Assembly: GCA_964552675.1 (NCBI GenBank)
Contig: CAZKHJ010000003.1
Location: 62,001-126,000, forward strand
Source of the DNA: Sulfurimicrobium sp964552675
GTDB lineage: Bacteria; Pseudomonadota; Gammaproteobacteria; Burkholderiales; Sulfuricellaceae
Length of the DNA stretch: 64,000 bases
Direction of reading: 5' to 3'
The notes beneath the pieces were generated by a model. The model ran no database searches. It was given only the letters and a program-made list of their open reading frames with translations, and had not been told where the DNA came from. Shown here piece after piece: positions 7,878-15,388 of the stretch. The first letter of the stretch is position 1. Every line of letters starts with the position of its first letter. Made by a program: the position numbers and the translations under genes.

Positions 7878-9155
7878 ATGAATAAATTACGGTTGTTGCC
7901 GCTGGTTGCGGGGCTGGTTGCCGGCTTTTTTCAGTTGGACGCGCAGGCGGCAGAGGGCACCAAACCCTATCCCCAATACTGGATGAGTGTTTCCACCGAG
8001 AACATGACCATTCCCGGCATGTCATCGTCCGAGATGGGTATGCTGGGCGGGCTGATGGGCCGGGGCGGGCCGGGCATGGGGCCGCAGCGCCACCTGCGGC
8101 TGCAGCTGGTCTCGCCGCAAGCTACGCCGCCTGCACCGGAAGCCGGGCATGATATTCCGCCCGGCCAGAACATGGGCCCGATGCTGCCCCTGCTGGTGCC
8201 GGAACGCGACCGGCCGGTGCGGATGGAGCGGGGCGAGATGGAGGAGCGGCACGGTGAAATGGAAAAACCCAAGGGCCGCATGCTGATCTACTGGGGCTGT
8301 GGCGACAAGGTCCGCGCCGGGCAGCCGCGCATTCTGGATATGGCCAAGGCCAGCCCGGCGGAATTTGCCCGGGTGATGTCCTCGCGCCAGCCGGCCCATC
8401 AGACGCCACCGGTGCCACGTGCGGGCTGGACCTATGCCGAGTGGCCGAACCGCGACAGCCAGCTGGCAGTGCCGCGCGACAGCTCGCTGCAGGGCGGGCA
8501 GCTGATCCACGCCAACTATGCGCCGGATATCCGTTTCAACATCGGGTCGCAGCATGATTTCATGAATCCGGTGGAGTTCACTGCGGTGAATGGCGGCCTG
8601 GCGGACAGCATTGCCTTCCAGTGGCGCGCCATCCCCACTGCCATCGGCTATTTCTCCATGGCCATGGGCAGCAGCGGCAGCGGGGGTGATACCGTGTTCT
8701 GGTCTTCGAGCGAAGTGGCGGACATGGGATGGGGCTTGCTGGATTATATGCCGCCCGGCGATGTGCGGCGTTTCATCAAGGATAAGGTGGTGATGCCGCC
8801 CGATACCACCTCCTGTGCCATTCCAAAAGGCATTTTCAAGGATGCCCAGGGCGCCATGCTGCAGTTCATCGCCTATGGCGACGAACTCAACGTGGTTCAT
8901 CCACCGCGCCCGTCCGATCCGAAACAACCCTGGCAGCCGATCTGGTCGGCCAAGGTGCGCGTGAAATCGACCGGCATGACACCCCTGGGCCAGGAAGGAG
9001 GCGCTTCCCGCGCGCGCGGCGGGCGTTCCTACACCAGCGAGCCGCGTGCCCGCCCGGGCCGTTCCTATACCAGCGAGCAGCCGGTGGCGCGCCCAAGCCG
9101 GGAAGATGGCGTGCTCGACAAGGTGAACAAGATTCGCGGCCTGCTGCCGTTCTGA
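7878..9155 (+). CDS. Unrecognised secreted protein with Met/Gly-rich segment and GRSYTSE repeat
   Basis: A 425-residue protein with a clear Sec signal peptide (LPLVAGLVAGFFQLDAQA, cleavage near residue 24). The mature N-terminal part is Met/Gly/Pro-rich (residues ~40-110), the middle (~125-350) looks like a folded domain rich in Trp, Tyr and Ser, and the C-terminal part carries two exact GRSYTSE heptads separated by nine residues in an Arg/Pro-rich stretch. AAGGA precedes the ATG. I do not recognise a family. It sits between a Yip1-like gene and a D,D-peptidase gene, all rightward. An envelope role is plausible from export alone. Confidence 0.75.
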   Translation: MNKLRLLPLVAGLVAGFFQLDAQAAEGTKPYPQYWMSVSTENMTIPGMSSSEMGMLGGLMGRGGPGMGPQRHLRLQLVSPQATPPAPEAGHDIPPGQNMGPMLPLLVPERDRPVRMERGEMEERHGEMEKPKGRMLIYWGCGDKVRAGQPRILDMAKASPAEFARVMSSRQPAHQTPPVPRAGWTYAEWPNRDSQLAVPRDSSLQGGQLIHANYAPDIRFNIGSQHDFMNPVEFTAVNGGLADSIAFQWRAIPTAIGYFSMAMGSSGSGGDTVFWSSSEVADMGWGLLDYMPPGDVRRFIKDKVVMPPDTTSCAIPKGIFKDAQGAMLQFIAYGDELNVVHPPRPSDPKQPWQPIWSAKVRVKSTGMTPLGQEGGASRARGGRSYTSEPRARPGRSYTSEQPVARPSREDGVLDKVNKIRGLLPF

Positions 9156-9181
9156 AGCGGATTCGATCTTTTCCCGGCGGG

Positions 9182-10006
9182 ATGGTCATGCGTGGAACCG
9201 GTGCAATCCGTATGGCTGTCTGGCTCCTGCTGGGCTGGGGCGTGATTTTTCCCGCCTGGGCGCAGCCGGATGCCTTTCCCGGCGTGGCGGCTGCATACCT
9301 GGTCAAGGCGGGCAGGGAAGTGCTGTGGGAGAAGGCGGCGGACAAGCGCCTGCCGCCCGCCAGCCTGACCAAGATCATGACCGCGCTGCTGGTGCTGGAG
9401 CATTACCGCCCGCAGCAGGTGGTGACGGTAAGCCGCCAGGCTGCCGCAGAGAGCGGTTCCCGGCTTGGGCTCCGGGCTGGTGAGCGGATGGCGGCAGGCG
9501 ACCTGCTGGCCGCCACCCTGATCCGCTCGGCAAACGATGCCTGCCACGCGCTGGCCGATCATGTGGCGGGCAATGAGACAAAATTCGTTGCGCTGATGAA
9601 CCGGCGCGCGCAGGAATGGGGGTTGCGCGACACCCGCTTCGCCAATGCCTGTGGGCATGACCACCCCGGCCATTATTCCAGTGCCCGCGATCTGGCTGCG
9701 CTGGCCGAACGGGCGCGGAGCGAAGCCGTGTTCGAGCAGTTTTCCTCCACCCTTTCGCTCGACATCAGCAGCGTGGACGGGCACCGCCGCTACAGCCTGG
9801 AAAACCACAATGCCCTGATCGGACGCTACCCTGGCGCGCAGGGCGTGAAAACCGGCTATACCCGGAAGGCCGGGAAATGCCTGGTGGCGCTGGTGCGGCG
9901 CGATGGCAGGGAAGTGCTGCTGGTGTTGCTGAATGCGCCCAACCGCTGGTGGGACGCGGTGGATATCCTCGACCGGGCGCTGGCTGAAACCCGCCATGCA
10001 GCCTAG
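9182..10006 (+). CDS. D-alanyl-D-alanine carboxypeptidase/endopeptidase (peptidase S11), short form
   Basis: A 274-residue periplasmic penicillin-binding protein that trims or cleaves peptidoglycan stem peptides. All three motifs are present: SxxK at Ser61-Lys64 (SLTK), SxN at Ser116-Asn118 (SAN), and KTG at 223-225. A signal peptide ends near AWA-QPD. The protein stops soon after the catalytic domain, lacking the second beta domain and amphipathic C-terminal anchor of PBP5, so it resembles PBP7/PbpG-like endopeptidases. ATG 9182 or 9188 are both possible starts. Its TAG overlaps the GTG start of the following TPR protein. Confidence 0.9.
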   Translation: MVMRGTGAIRMAVWLLLGWGVIFPAWAQPDAFPGVAAAYLVKAGREVLWEKAADKRLPPASLTKIMTALLVLEHYRPQQVVTVSRQAAAESGSRLGLRAGERMAAGDLLAATLIRSANDACHALADHVAGNETKFVALMNRRAQEWGLRDTRFANACGHDHPGHYSSARDLAALAERARSEAVFEQFSSTLSLDISSVDGHRRYSLENHNALIGRYPGAQGVKTGYTRKAGKCLVALVRRDGREVLLVLLNAPNRWWDAVDILDRALAETRHAA

Positions 10007-11364
10007 TGCCGTTTAGCGTGCAACACTACACTAGCTCGCTGGTGCCTGCCCTGCTGTGCGGGGCGGTTGTCGCGGCCTATGCCAATTCCTTCACCGGGGT
10101 GTTCCAGTTCGATGACTACAATGTCATCGTCGGTGCCGCCCCGGTGCATTCCTGGGAAAACTGGCTGGCCGACCTGGGCCGGGGGCTGCGCCCGCTGCTC
10201 AAGCTGACTTATCTGATGAACTGGTCAAGCGGCGCGGGGCTGCCCGGCTTTCACCTGTTCAACCTGCTGGTGCATCTCGCCAATGTCTTCCTGATTTATG
10301 CCCTGGCGCGGCTGTTTGGCGAACGTGCCGCACCGGGGCGTGACTGGCGCTGGCCGGCACTGGCTGCGGCGGTGCTGTTTGCCGTGCATCCCGTGCACAG
10401 CGAGGCGGTCACTTATCTCAGCGGGCGCTCCACCTCCCTGATGACCCTATTTTACCTGGCGGCGCTGTGGGCCTATGTGCAGGGCACGCTGTCGCAACGC
10501 AGGGGTGCCTGGCTGCTGTTTTCCCTGAGCCTGTTCGCGCTGGCCCTGCTGGTCAAGGAGAGCGCCATGATTTTTCCGTTCGCACTGCTGCTGTGGGAAT
10601 GGTCGTGCCGCACCCCCTGGCGCGCCGTTGTGGCGCGGCAGTGGCCTTTCTGGCTGCTGTTTGTGCTGGGCGCAGTGCTCCTGCTGCTGCATCCGCGCTA
10701 CTGGACGCTGCTCTGGGAAAGCGTGAGCATGCTTTCCCTCGGCGATGGTTTCCTGACCCAGCTGAATGGGGCGGGTTTCCTGCTGGGCCAGCTGCTCTGG
10801 CCGGTTGCGCTCAACATCGACCCGCCCCTTTTGCCGCTTCACGAAGCGGGCAAGGTTCTGCCGCAACTGCTGGTTTTTTTCGTGTTATTGGCGGCGGCCT
10901 GGCATTTCCGCGCCACGCGCCCATGGGTCAGCCTAGGCCTGGGCTGGGCTCTGCTGCATCTGCTGTTGCTGAATGCCATCTTTGCCCGCAGCGATATTGC
11001 CAACGAACGCCAGCTTTACTGGGCCGATTGGGGGCTGTTTCTGATCGTGGCGGTGGAACTCGACCAGCGGCTGGAGCGGCATACGCAGGCAGTGGTGCTG
11101 GCCGTGGTCTGTGCGCTGGTCTGGATGACTATGGAGCGGAATATGGTCTACCGCAGCGAAGTCGCGCTGTGGGAGGATACGGTGGCCAAATCCCCGCACA
11201 AGGCACGGCCTTTCAATAATCTTGGCTATGCCTGCCAGCTTGCGGGACGGAATGCAGAAGCGGAAGCAGCATACCGGCGCGCGCTGGTGCTGCAGCCGGA
11301 CTACCCCAGGGCAGCGGCCAACCTGGCGGCGCTGCGCAGCCAGGTTGTGGTGGGGCGAGACTAG
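10006..11364 (+). CDS. Multi-spanning membrane protein with C-terminal TPR (TMTC/glycosyltransferase-like)
   Basis: A 452-residue protein with a GTG start inside the TAGTG junction with the preceding peptidase gene. It has roughly nine to ten membrane helices, with early motifs resembling integral-membrane glycosyltransferases or TMTC proteins (FQFDDYNVI near residue 35, HPVHSEAVTYLSGRS near 127). A TPR pair closes the protein (about residues 398-445: FNNLGYACQLAGRNAEAEAAYRRAL in two pieces of the repeat). The DD pair in the first loop fits a GT-C catalytic site. The acceptor is unknown; surface glycosylation or lipid-linked sugar transfer is inference. Confidence 0.75.
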   Translation: MPFSVQHYTSSLVPALLCGAVVAAYANSFTGVFQFDDYNVIVGAAPVHSWENWLADLGRGLRPLLKLTYLMNWSSGAGLPGFHLFNLLVHLANVFLIYALARLFGERAAPGRDWRWPALAAAVLFAVHPVHSEAVTYLSGRSTSLMTLFYLAALWAYVQGTLSQRRGAWLLFSLSLFALALLVKESAMIFPFALLLWEWSCRTPWRAVVARQWPFWLLFVLGAVLLLLHPRYWTLLWESVSMLSLGDGFLTQLNGAGFLLGQLLWPVALNIDPPLLPLHEAGKVLPQLLVFFVLLAAAWHFRATRPWVSLGLGWALLHLLLLNAIFARSDIANERQLYWADWGLFLIVAVELDQRLERHTQAVVLAVVCALVWMTMERNMVYRSEVALWEDTVAKSPHKARPFNNLGYACQLAGRNAEAEAAYRRALVLQPDYPRAAANLAALRSQVVVGRD

Positions 11365-11368
11365 GGGT

Positions 11369-11905
11369 TTACCAGTTCAGCCCTGCGGCAGCCGGATTCA
11401 TGCCACGGCGCAGCGCCTCGACTGCTTCCTGCGTGGTGGTAACGGCAATGCCGCGCGGACAGAAGAAGTCGTCGTAGAGCATGTGGTGGTGCCGGTTGAT
11501 GTCCTTGTAGCGGACCGGTTCCCAGCGCGTCTGGCGCGCCTTGCCCCAGCTGCCGTCGGCGCGTCCGAAGGCGTAGCGCTTGATTTCCGCCGAGCTGCAG
11601 CGCATGCCCTCGTAGCTGGTGTTGCGCGCCCCGCTGGCCGACTGGATTACCAGGGTGTAGCGCACCACGCCATCCTCGCCCCGGCTGACCGAGCTGGCGT
11701 CAATGTAGAAACGATTGTCGGTGGCGGCGCTGACATAGAAGGGAAGCAGGTTTTCCGCCTTGGGCGCGGGAGGGAGTTGCGCCTCCAGTTCCACCCAGGG
11801 TTTTTCCTCGAAATCGTACTCGAATTTTCCCCAGTTGGTCTTTTCCAGTTCGGCAGCATGGGTAAGGAGGGGAAGGAGCAAGGGCAGCAGCAGTGATCTT
11901 TTCAT
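11369..11905 (-). CDS. CNP1-like family secreted protein
   Basis: A 178-residue exported protein. I use the ATG at 11905, which gives a compact signal peptide (MKRSLLLPLLLPLLTHA). The mature part (WGKFEYDFEEKPWVELEAQLP, then FYVSAATDNRFYIDASSVS) matches what I recall of the CNP1-like family (cryptic neisserial protein 1), common in Betaproteobacteria with no known activity. Two cysteines, in GMRCSSAE and DDFFCPRGI, may form a disulfide. It is convergent with the TPR gene (4-base spacer) and follows the rpmG terminator on its own strand. Confidence 0.75.
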   Translation of the reverse strand: MKRSLLLPLLLPLLTHAAELEKTNWGKFEYDFEEKPWVELEAQLPPAPKAENLLPFYVSAATDNRFYIDASSVSRGEDGVVRYTLVIQSASGARNTSYEGMRCSSAEIKRYAFGRADGSWGKARQTRWEPVRYKDINRHHHMLYDDFFCPRGIAVTTTQEAVEALRRGMNPAAAGLNW

Positions 11906-11920
11906 GTACGGGGGCCAATT

Positions 11921-11953
11921 AAAAACCCCGCGCACCTTTCGGCGCCGGGGTTT
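11921..11953 (-). terminator. Rho-independent terminator after rpmG
   Basis: On the minus strand AAACCCCG pairs with CGGGGTTT around an inner GC stem and ends in five Ts. It lies 43 bases past the rpmG stop and just before the CNP1-like start. Confidence 0.8.
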
Positions 11954-11995
11954 GTCGGGTTCTTCAGCCAGTCATCATCACCGGCACAAGCGCAA

Positions 11996-12163
11996 TTACT
12001 TGAGCTTGGTTTCCTTGTATTCCACGTGCTTGCGTGCCTTGGGATCATATTTCATGATCGCCATTTTTTCCGGCATGGTTTTCTTGTTTTTGGTCGTGGT
12101 GTAGAAGTGACCGGTGCCCGCAGAGGATTCCAGCTTGATTTTTTCGCGTCCGCCTTTAGCCAT
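11996..12163 (-). CDS. rpmG: 50S ribosomal protein L33 (zinc-independent form)
   Basis: A 55-residue protein beginning MAKGGREKIKLESSAGTGH and ending KHVEYKETKLK, which is L33 of the large ribosomal subunit. The ATG at 12163 has GGAG at proper spacing. It contains no cysteine, so it is the zinc-independent (C-minus) form. It lies 10 bases after rpmB in the usual rpmB-rpmG operon, followed by a clear terminator. The gene is short and easy to miss; an unrelated longer frame crosses it on the other strand. Confidence 0.97.
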   Translation of the reverse strand: MAKGGREKIKLESSAGTGHFYTTTKNKKTMPEKMAIMKYDPKARKHVEYKETKLK

Positions 12164-12173
12164 GATCTACTCC

Positions 12174-12410
12174 TTAAACCGATACGCCGCTGGCGCGCAG
12201 GTCGGCCAGCACGGCGTCGATGCCGTTTTTGTCGATAGTACGCAGGGCGGCGTTGCTCACGCGCAGACGCACCCAGCGGTTTTCGCTTTCCACCCAGAAG
12301 CGGCGATATTGCAGATTGGGCAGGAAACGACGCTTGGTCTTGTTGTTGGCGTGGGAAACGTTGTTCCCGGTCATCGGGCGCTTGCCGGTGACTTTACATA
12401 CGCGGGCCAT
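12174..12410 (-). CDS. rpmB: 50S ribosomal protein L28
   Basis: A 78-residue protein starting MARVCKVTGKRPMTGNNVSH, the L28 signature, with the basic body RRFLPNLQYRRFW. L28 is a late-assembly component of the large subunit. It is the first gene of the rpmB-rpmG transcript, with a good sigma-70 promoter upstream at 12442-12471. Confidence 0.98.
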   Translation of the reverse strand: MARVCKVTGKRPMTGNNVSHANNKTKRRFLPNLQYRRFWVESENRWVRLRVSNAALRTIDKNGIDAVLADLRASGVSV

Positions 12411-12441
12411 CTTTGGGTACTCCGGAATTCGAAAAACGCAA

Positions 12442-12471
12442 TTTATACCATATTTTTACGGCTGGGCTCAA
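12442..12471 (-). promoter_or_regulatory. Sigma-70 promoter for rpmB-rpmG
   Basis: On the minus strand TTGAGC (12471-12466) and TATAAA (12447-12442) are 18 bases apart, with TGG just before the -10. The start codon is 31 bases downstream. The -35 overlaps the stop codon of the quinone reductase gene. Confidence 0.6.
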
Positions 12472-13043
12472 GCAAAAAATCGCTTCCCGTTCTCGAACGC
12501 CGTCGCCAGGTGAGCGTTCAGGGCGCCCGGATCGGCTCCGGCATATACGCCCCAGTTGGCCTGGACCGGCAGTATTTCCATGCCGCAATAGCGCAGCACG
12601 CCGAGCATCGGCTCCAGATAAAGCGTGGCGAGATCGACGTCCTCGCGCTGGCGGCTGCCGACATTGACCAGGATCTGGGTGCGCAGCTTGAGCTGGCCTT
12701 CGGTGCGGCCGCCGACATGCTGGAAGGCGAAGCCCTGGGTCAGCACCCGCTGCAGCCAGCCGCTGAGGATGGCGGGCGGGGTGCTCCACCATACCGGGTA
12801 GGACAGTATCAGGCCATCGCAGCCCCTGATGCGTTCCTGTTCGGCACGGATTTCCGGTGAGACATTGCCTTGCTGCCAGGCTTCCAGCTCCTGAATCGAA
12901 ACCACCGGATTGAATCCCTCTTCATACAGGTCGGCGATTTCCGCTTCATGGCCGCTGGCAATGACACCGTCGGCGAAGCGCTGCGCCAGTGCCTGGGTGA
13001 AGCTGGCCCGCTGCGGGTGGGCTGTGACGATCAGTGCTTTCAA
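12468..13043 (-). CDS. NAD(P)H:quinone oxidoreductase-like flavodoxin-fold protein
   Basis: A 191-residue flavoprotein of the Flavodoxin_2 group (MdaB/NQO-like), expected to bind FMN or FAD and reduce quinones with NAD(P)H. The first strand and phosphate loop read ALIVTAHPQRASFT, and the family signature LSYPVWWSTPPAILSGWLQRVL (in two parts) lies near residues 79-100. The start codon is TTG at 13043-13041, not ATG; it overlaps the TGA of radC as TTGA, so translation is probably coupled to radC. The family N-terminus (MKALIVTAHP) starts exactly here, supporting the rare start. Confidence 0.87.
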   Translation of the reverse strand: MKALIVTAHPQRASFTQALAQRFADGVIASGHEAEIADLYEEGFNPVVSIQELEAWQQGNVSPEIRAEQERIRGCDGLILSYPVWWSTPPAILSGWLQRVLTQGFAFQHVGGRTEGQLKLRTQILVNVGSRQREDVDLATLYLEPMLGVLRYCGMEILPVQANWGVYAGADPGALNAHLATAFENGKRFFA

Positions 13044-13714
13044 ATTAAACCTCGTTCCGCAAACGACAACACCGTGTCGCCGCCGACAATAAAATGATCC
13101 AGAACGCGTATATCTATGAGCGCCAGCGCATTTTTCAAGGACTGGGTAAGAATCTGGTCGGCATGGCTGGGTTCGGACGTGCCGGAGGGGTGGTTGTGCG
13201 CCAGGATGACGCTGGCGGCATTGTGATGCAGTGCCCGCTTGACCACTTCGCGCGGGTAGACGCTGGCCTGGGTAAGCGTCCCCCGGAACAGTTCCTCGAT
13301 GCTGATGGGGCGGTTCCGGGCGTCGAGAAACAGTACGCTGAATACTTCGTGTTTTTTGCCGCCCAGGGTGAGGCGCAGGTACTCCTTGACGCTGCCAGGA
13401 GAATTGAGCGCATCGCTGTCACGCATTTTTTCGTGCAGGGCGCGCCGCGCCATTTCCAGCACTGCCTGCAGATGCACATATTTGGCCGGGCCGAGGCCGT
13501 GGATGGCGCAGAATTCCTGCTGGCTGGCGTCAAACAGACGGGTCAGGCTGCCGAACTGAGCCATCATGTCGCGTGCCAGGTCCACCGCGCTTTTTCCTGC
13601 TACCCCCATGCGCAAAAAAATCGCCAGCAGTTCCGCATCCGACAGGCTGGCTGCGCCCTGTTTAAGCAGCCGTTCCCTGGGGCGCTCGTCTTCCGGCCAG
13701 TCGGTAATCGCCAC
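13040..13714 (-). CDS. radC: RadC/JAMM-domain protein
   Basis: A protein of 224 residues from the GTG at 13714 (family start MAITDWPEDERPRERLL) or 235 from the ATG at 13747. It has an N-terminal helix-hairpin-helix-like region (LSDAELLAIFLRMG, IHGLGPAKYVHLQA) and a C-terminal metal-binding JAMM motif (HNHPSGTSEPSHAD). Despite the name, a DNA-repair role is not supported for RadC and its function is unsettled. It is divergent from coaBC: only one base separates ATG 13747 from ATG 13749, so I prefer the GTG, which leaves a 34-base spacer. Confidence 0.92.
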   Translation of the reverse strand: MAITDWPEDERPRERLLKQGAASLSDAELLAIFLRMGVAGKSAVDLARDMMAQFGSLTRLFDASQQEFCAIHGLGPAKYVHLQAVLEMARRALHEKMRDSDALNSPGSVKEYLRLTLGGKKHEVFSVLFLDARNRPISIEELFRGTLTQASVYPREVVKRALHHNAASVILAHNHPSGTSEPSHADQILTQSLKNALALIDIRVLDHFIVGGDTVLSFAERGLI

Positions 13715-13748
13715 GATTTTGCCCAATTCACGTAAAATGGGGCCCATT

Positions 13749-14945
13749 ATGAACGATCTGGCGAAAAAACGCCTGTTGCTGGGCATCACCGGTGGCGTGG
13801 CCGCGTACAAGGCGGCGGAGTTGGTGCGCCTCCTGGTGGGGCAAGGCATCGAGGTGCAGGTGGTGATGACGCAGGCGGCGTGCCAGTTCATCACCCCGGT
13901 GACCATGCAGGCGCTGTCCGGCCGGCCGGTCTTTACCGACCTGTGGGACAACCGCATCGACAACGGCATGGCGCACATCGACTTCACCCGCGATGTCGAC
14001 GCCGTGGTGGTGGCGCCCGCCAGTGCCGACTTCATCGCCAAGCTGGCGCATGGCCTGGCGGACGACCTGCTCTCCACGCTGTGCCTGGCGCGCATGTGCC
14101 CCTTGCTGGTGGCGCCGGCGATGAACAAGCAGATGTGGGAGAACCCCGCCACCCAGCGCAATATCAAACAGATTCGCGAGGATGGCATTGCCGTGCTCGG
14201 CCCCGGCAGCGGGGCCCAGGCCTGCGGCGAAACCGGCATGGGACGGATGCTGGAGGCGGAAGACCTGCTGGCTGGGGTTGAGGCCTTCTTCCAGCCCAAG
14301 CTATTGCCGGGCCGGCATGTCCTGATCACTGCCGGGCCGACTTTCGAGGCCATCGACGCGGTGCGCGGCATCACCAATTCCAGCTCGGGAAAAATGGGCT
14401 ACGCCGTGGCGCGGGCCGCCCTCGAAGCCGGTGCGGAAGTGACGCTGATCAGCGGCCCGACCTGCCTCAAGCCGCCTGCCGGTGCGCGGGTGGTCAATGT
14501 CACCAGCGCCCAGCAAATGCTCAAGGCGGTGAACGAGTCAGTCAACTGGGCCGATATTTTCATCGGTGTGGCGGCGGTGGCCGATTACTACGTGCTCAAC
14601 CCCTCCGAGCAGAAAATCAAGAAGGATGCCCATATCCTGACCCTGGAGCTGGCGCCCAATCCCGATATCGTCGCCAACGTGGTGAATCTGCCCAACCCGC
14701 CGTTTTGCGTCGGTTTCGCGGCCGAGAGCGAGAACCTGTACGAATATGCCGAGATGAAGCGGCGGCGGAAAAACCTCCCGCTGCTGGCCGCCAACCTGGT
14801 GCAGACCGCGATTGGCAGCGAGGACAACGAACTGGTGCTGTTCGACGACGACGGCCCCCATCCGCTGCCGCGCGCAGCGAAGATCACCCTGGCACGCGCT
14901 TTGATTGCGCACGTTGCGACCCTGTATGAGAAAAACAAGCCATGA
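13749..14945 (+). CDS. coaBC: Bifunctional phosphopantothenoylcysteine decarboxylase / phosphopantothenate-cysteine ligase
   Basis: A 398-residue enzyme carrying out two successive steps of coenzyme A synthesis. The N-terminal CoaC flavoprotein half shows GITGGVAAYKAAELVR, the active-site histidine region NGMAHIDFTRDV, the PASADFIAKLAHG FMN loop and the substrate-clamp ACGETGMGRM. The C-terminal CoaB half begins near residue 188 with HVLITAGPTFEAIDAVRGI and contains NSSSGKMGYA, AAVADY and the lysine motif KIKK. Length is standard. Its stop overlaps the dut start (ATGA), the classic coaBC-dut arrangement. Confidence 0.97.
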   Translation: MNDLAKKRLLLGITGGVAAYKAAELVRLLVGQGIEVQVVMTQAACQFITPVTMQALSGRPVFTDLWDNRIDNGMAHIDFTRDVDAVVVAPASADFIAKLAHGLADDLLSTLCLARMCPLLVAPAMNKQMWENPATQRNIKQIREDGIAVLGPGSGAQACGETGMGRMLEAEDLLAGVEAFFQPKLLPGRHVLITAGPTFEAIDAVRGITNSSSGKMGYAVARAALEAGAEVTLISGPTCLKPPAGARVVNVTSAQQMLKAVNESVNWADIFIGVAAVADYYVLNPSEQKIKKDAHILTLELAPNPDIVANVVNLPNPPFCVGFAAESENLYEYAEMKRRRKNLPLLAANLVQTAIGSEDNELVLFDDDGPHPLPRAAKITLARALIAHVATLYEKNKP

Positions 14946-15388
14946 AAATTGATGTAAAAATTCTTGATGTGCGCATGCACGAACAGCTCCCGGCTTACGC
15001 CACCCCCGGCGCGGCGGGCCTCGACCTGCGCGCCTGCCTGGCGGAAGCGCTGGTGCTCAACCCTGGCCAGACCGAACTGATCCCCACCGGCATCGCCATT
15101 CATCTTGCTGACCCCGGCTATGCCGCCCTGATCCTGCCGCGCTCCGGCCTCGGCCACAAGCACGGCATCGTGCTGGGCAACCTGGTCGGGCTGATCGATT
15201 CGGACTACCAGGGCCAGCTTTTCGTTTCCTGCTGGAACCGTGGCCAGGCCGCCTTCACCATCAATCCCATGGAGCGCATCGCCCAGCTGGTGGTGGTGCC
15301 GGTGGTGCAGGCCCAGTTCAACATTGTCGATGAATTTGCCGGCAGCGAACGCGGGGCGGGTGGATTTGGGAGTACAGGGAAGCATTGA
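14942..15388 (+). CDS. dut: Deoxyuridine 5'-triphosphate nucleotidohydrolase (dUTPase)
   Basis: A 148-residue trimeric dUTPase that hydrolyses dUTP to dUMP, keeping uracil out of DNA and feeding dTMP synthesis. All five motifs are visible: TPGAAGLDLRA, PRSGLGHKHGI, GNLVGLIDSDYQG, ERIAQLVVVPV and the C-terminal Phe-containing RGAGGFGSTGKH. The start overlaps coaBC as ATGA. Its TGA in turn overlaps the TTG start of an unrelated-looking kelch gene, marking the left edge of the accessory segment. Confidence 0.97.
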   Translation: MKIDVKILDVRMHEQLPAYATPGAAGLDLRACLAEALVLNPGQTELIPTGIAIHLADPGYAALILPRSGLGHKHGIVLGNLVGLIDSDYQGQLFVSCWNRGQAAFTINPMERIAQLVVVPVVQAQFNIVDEFAGSERGAGGFGSTGKH

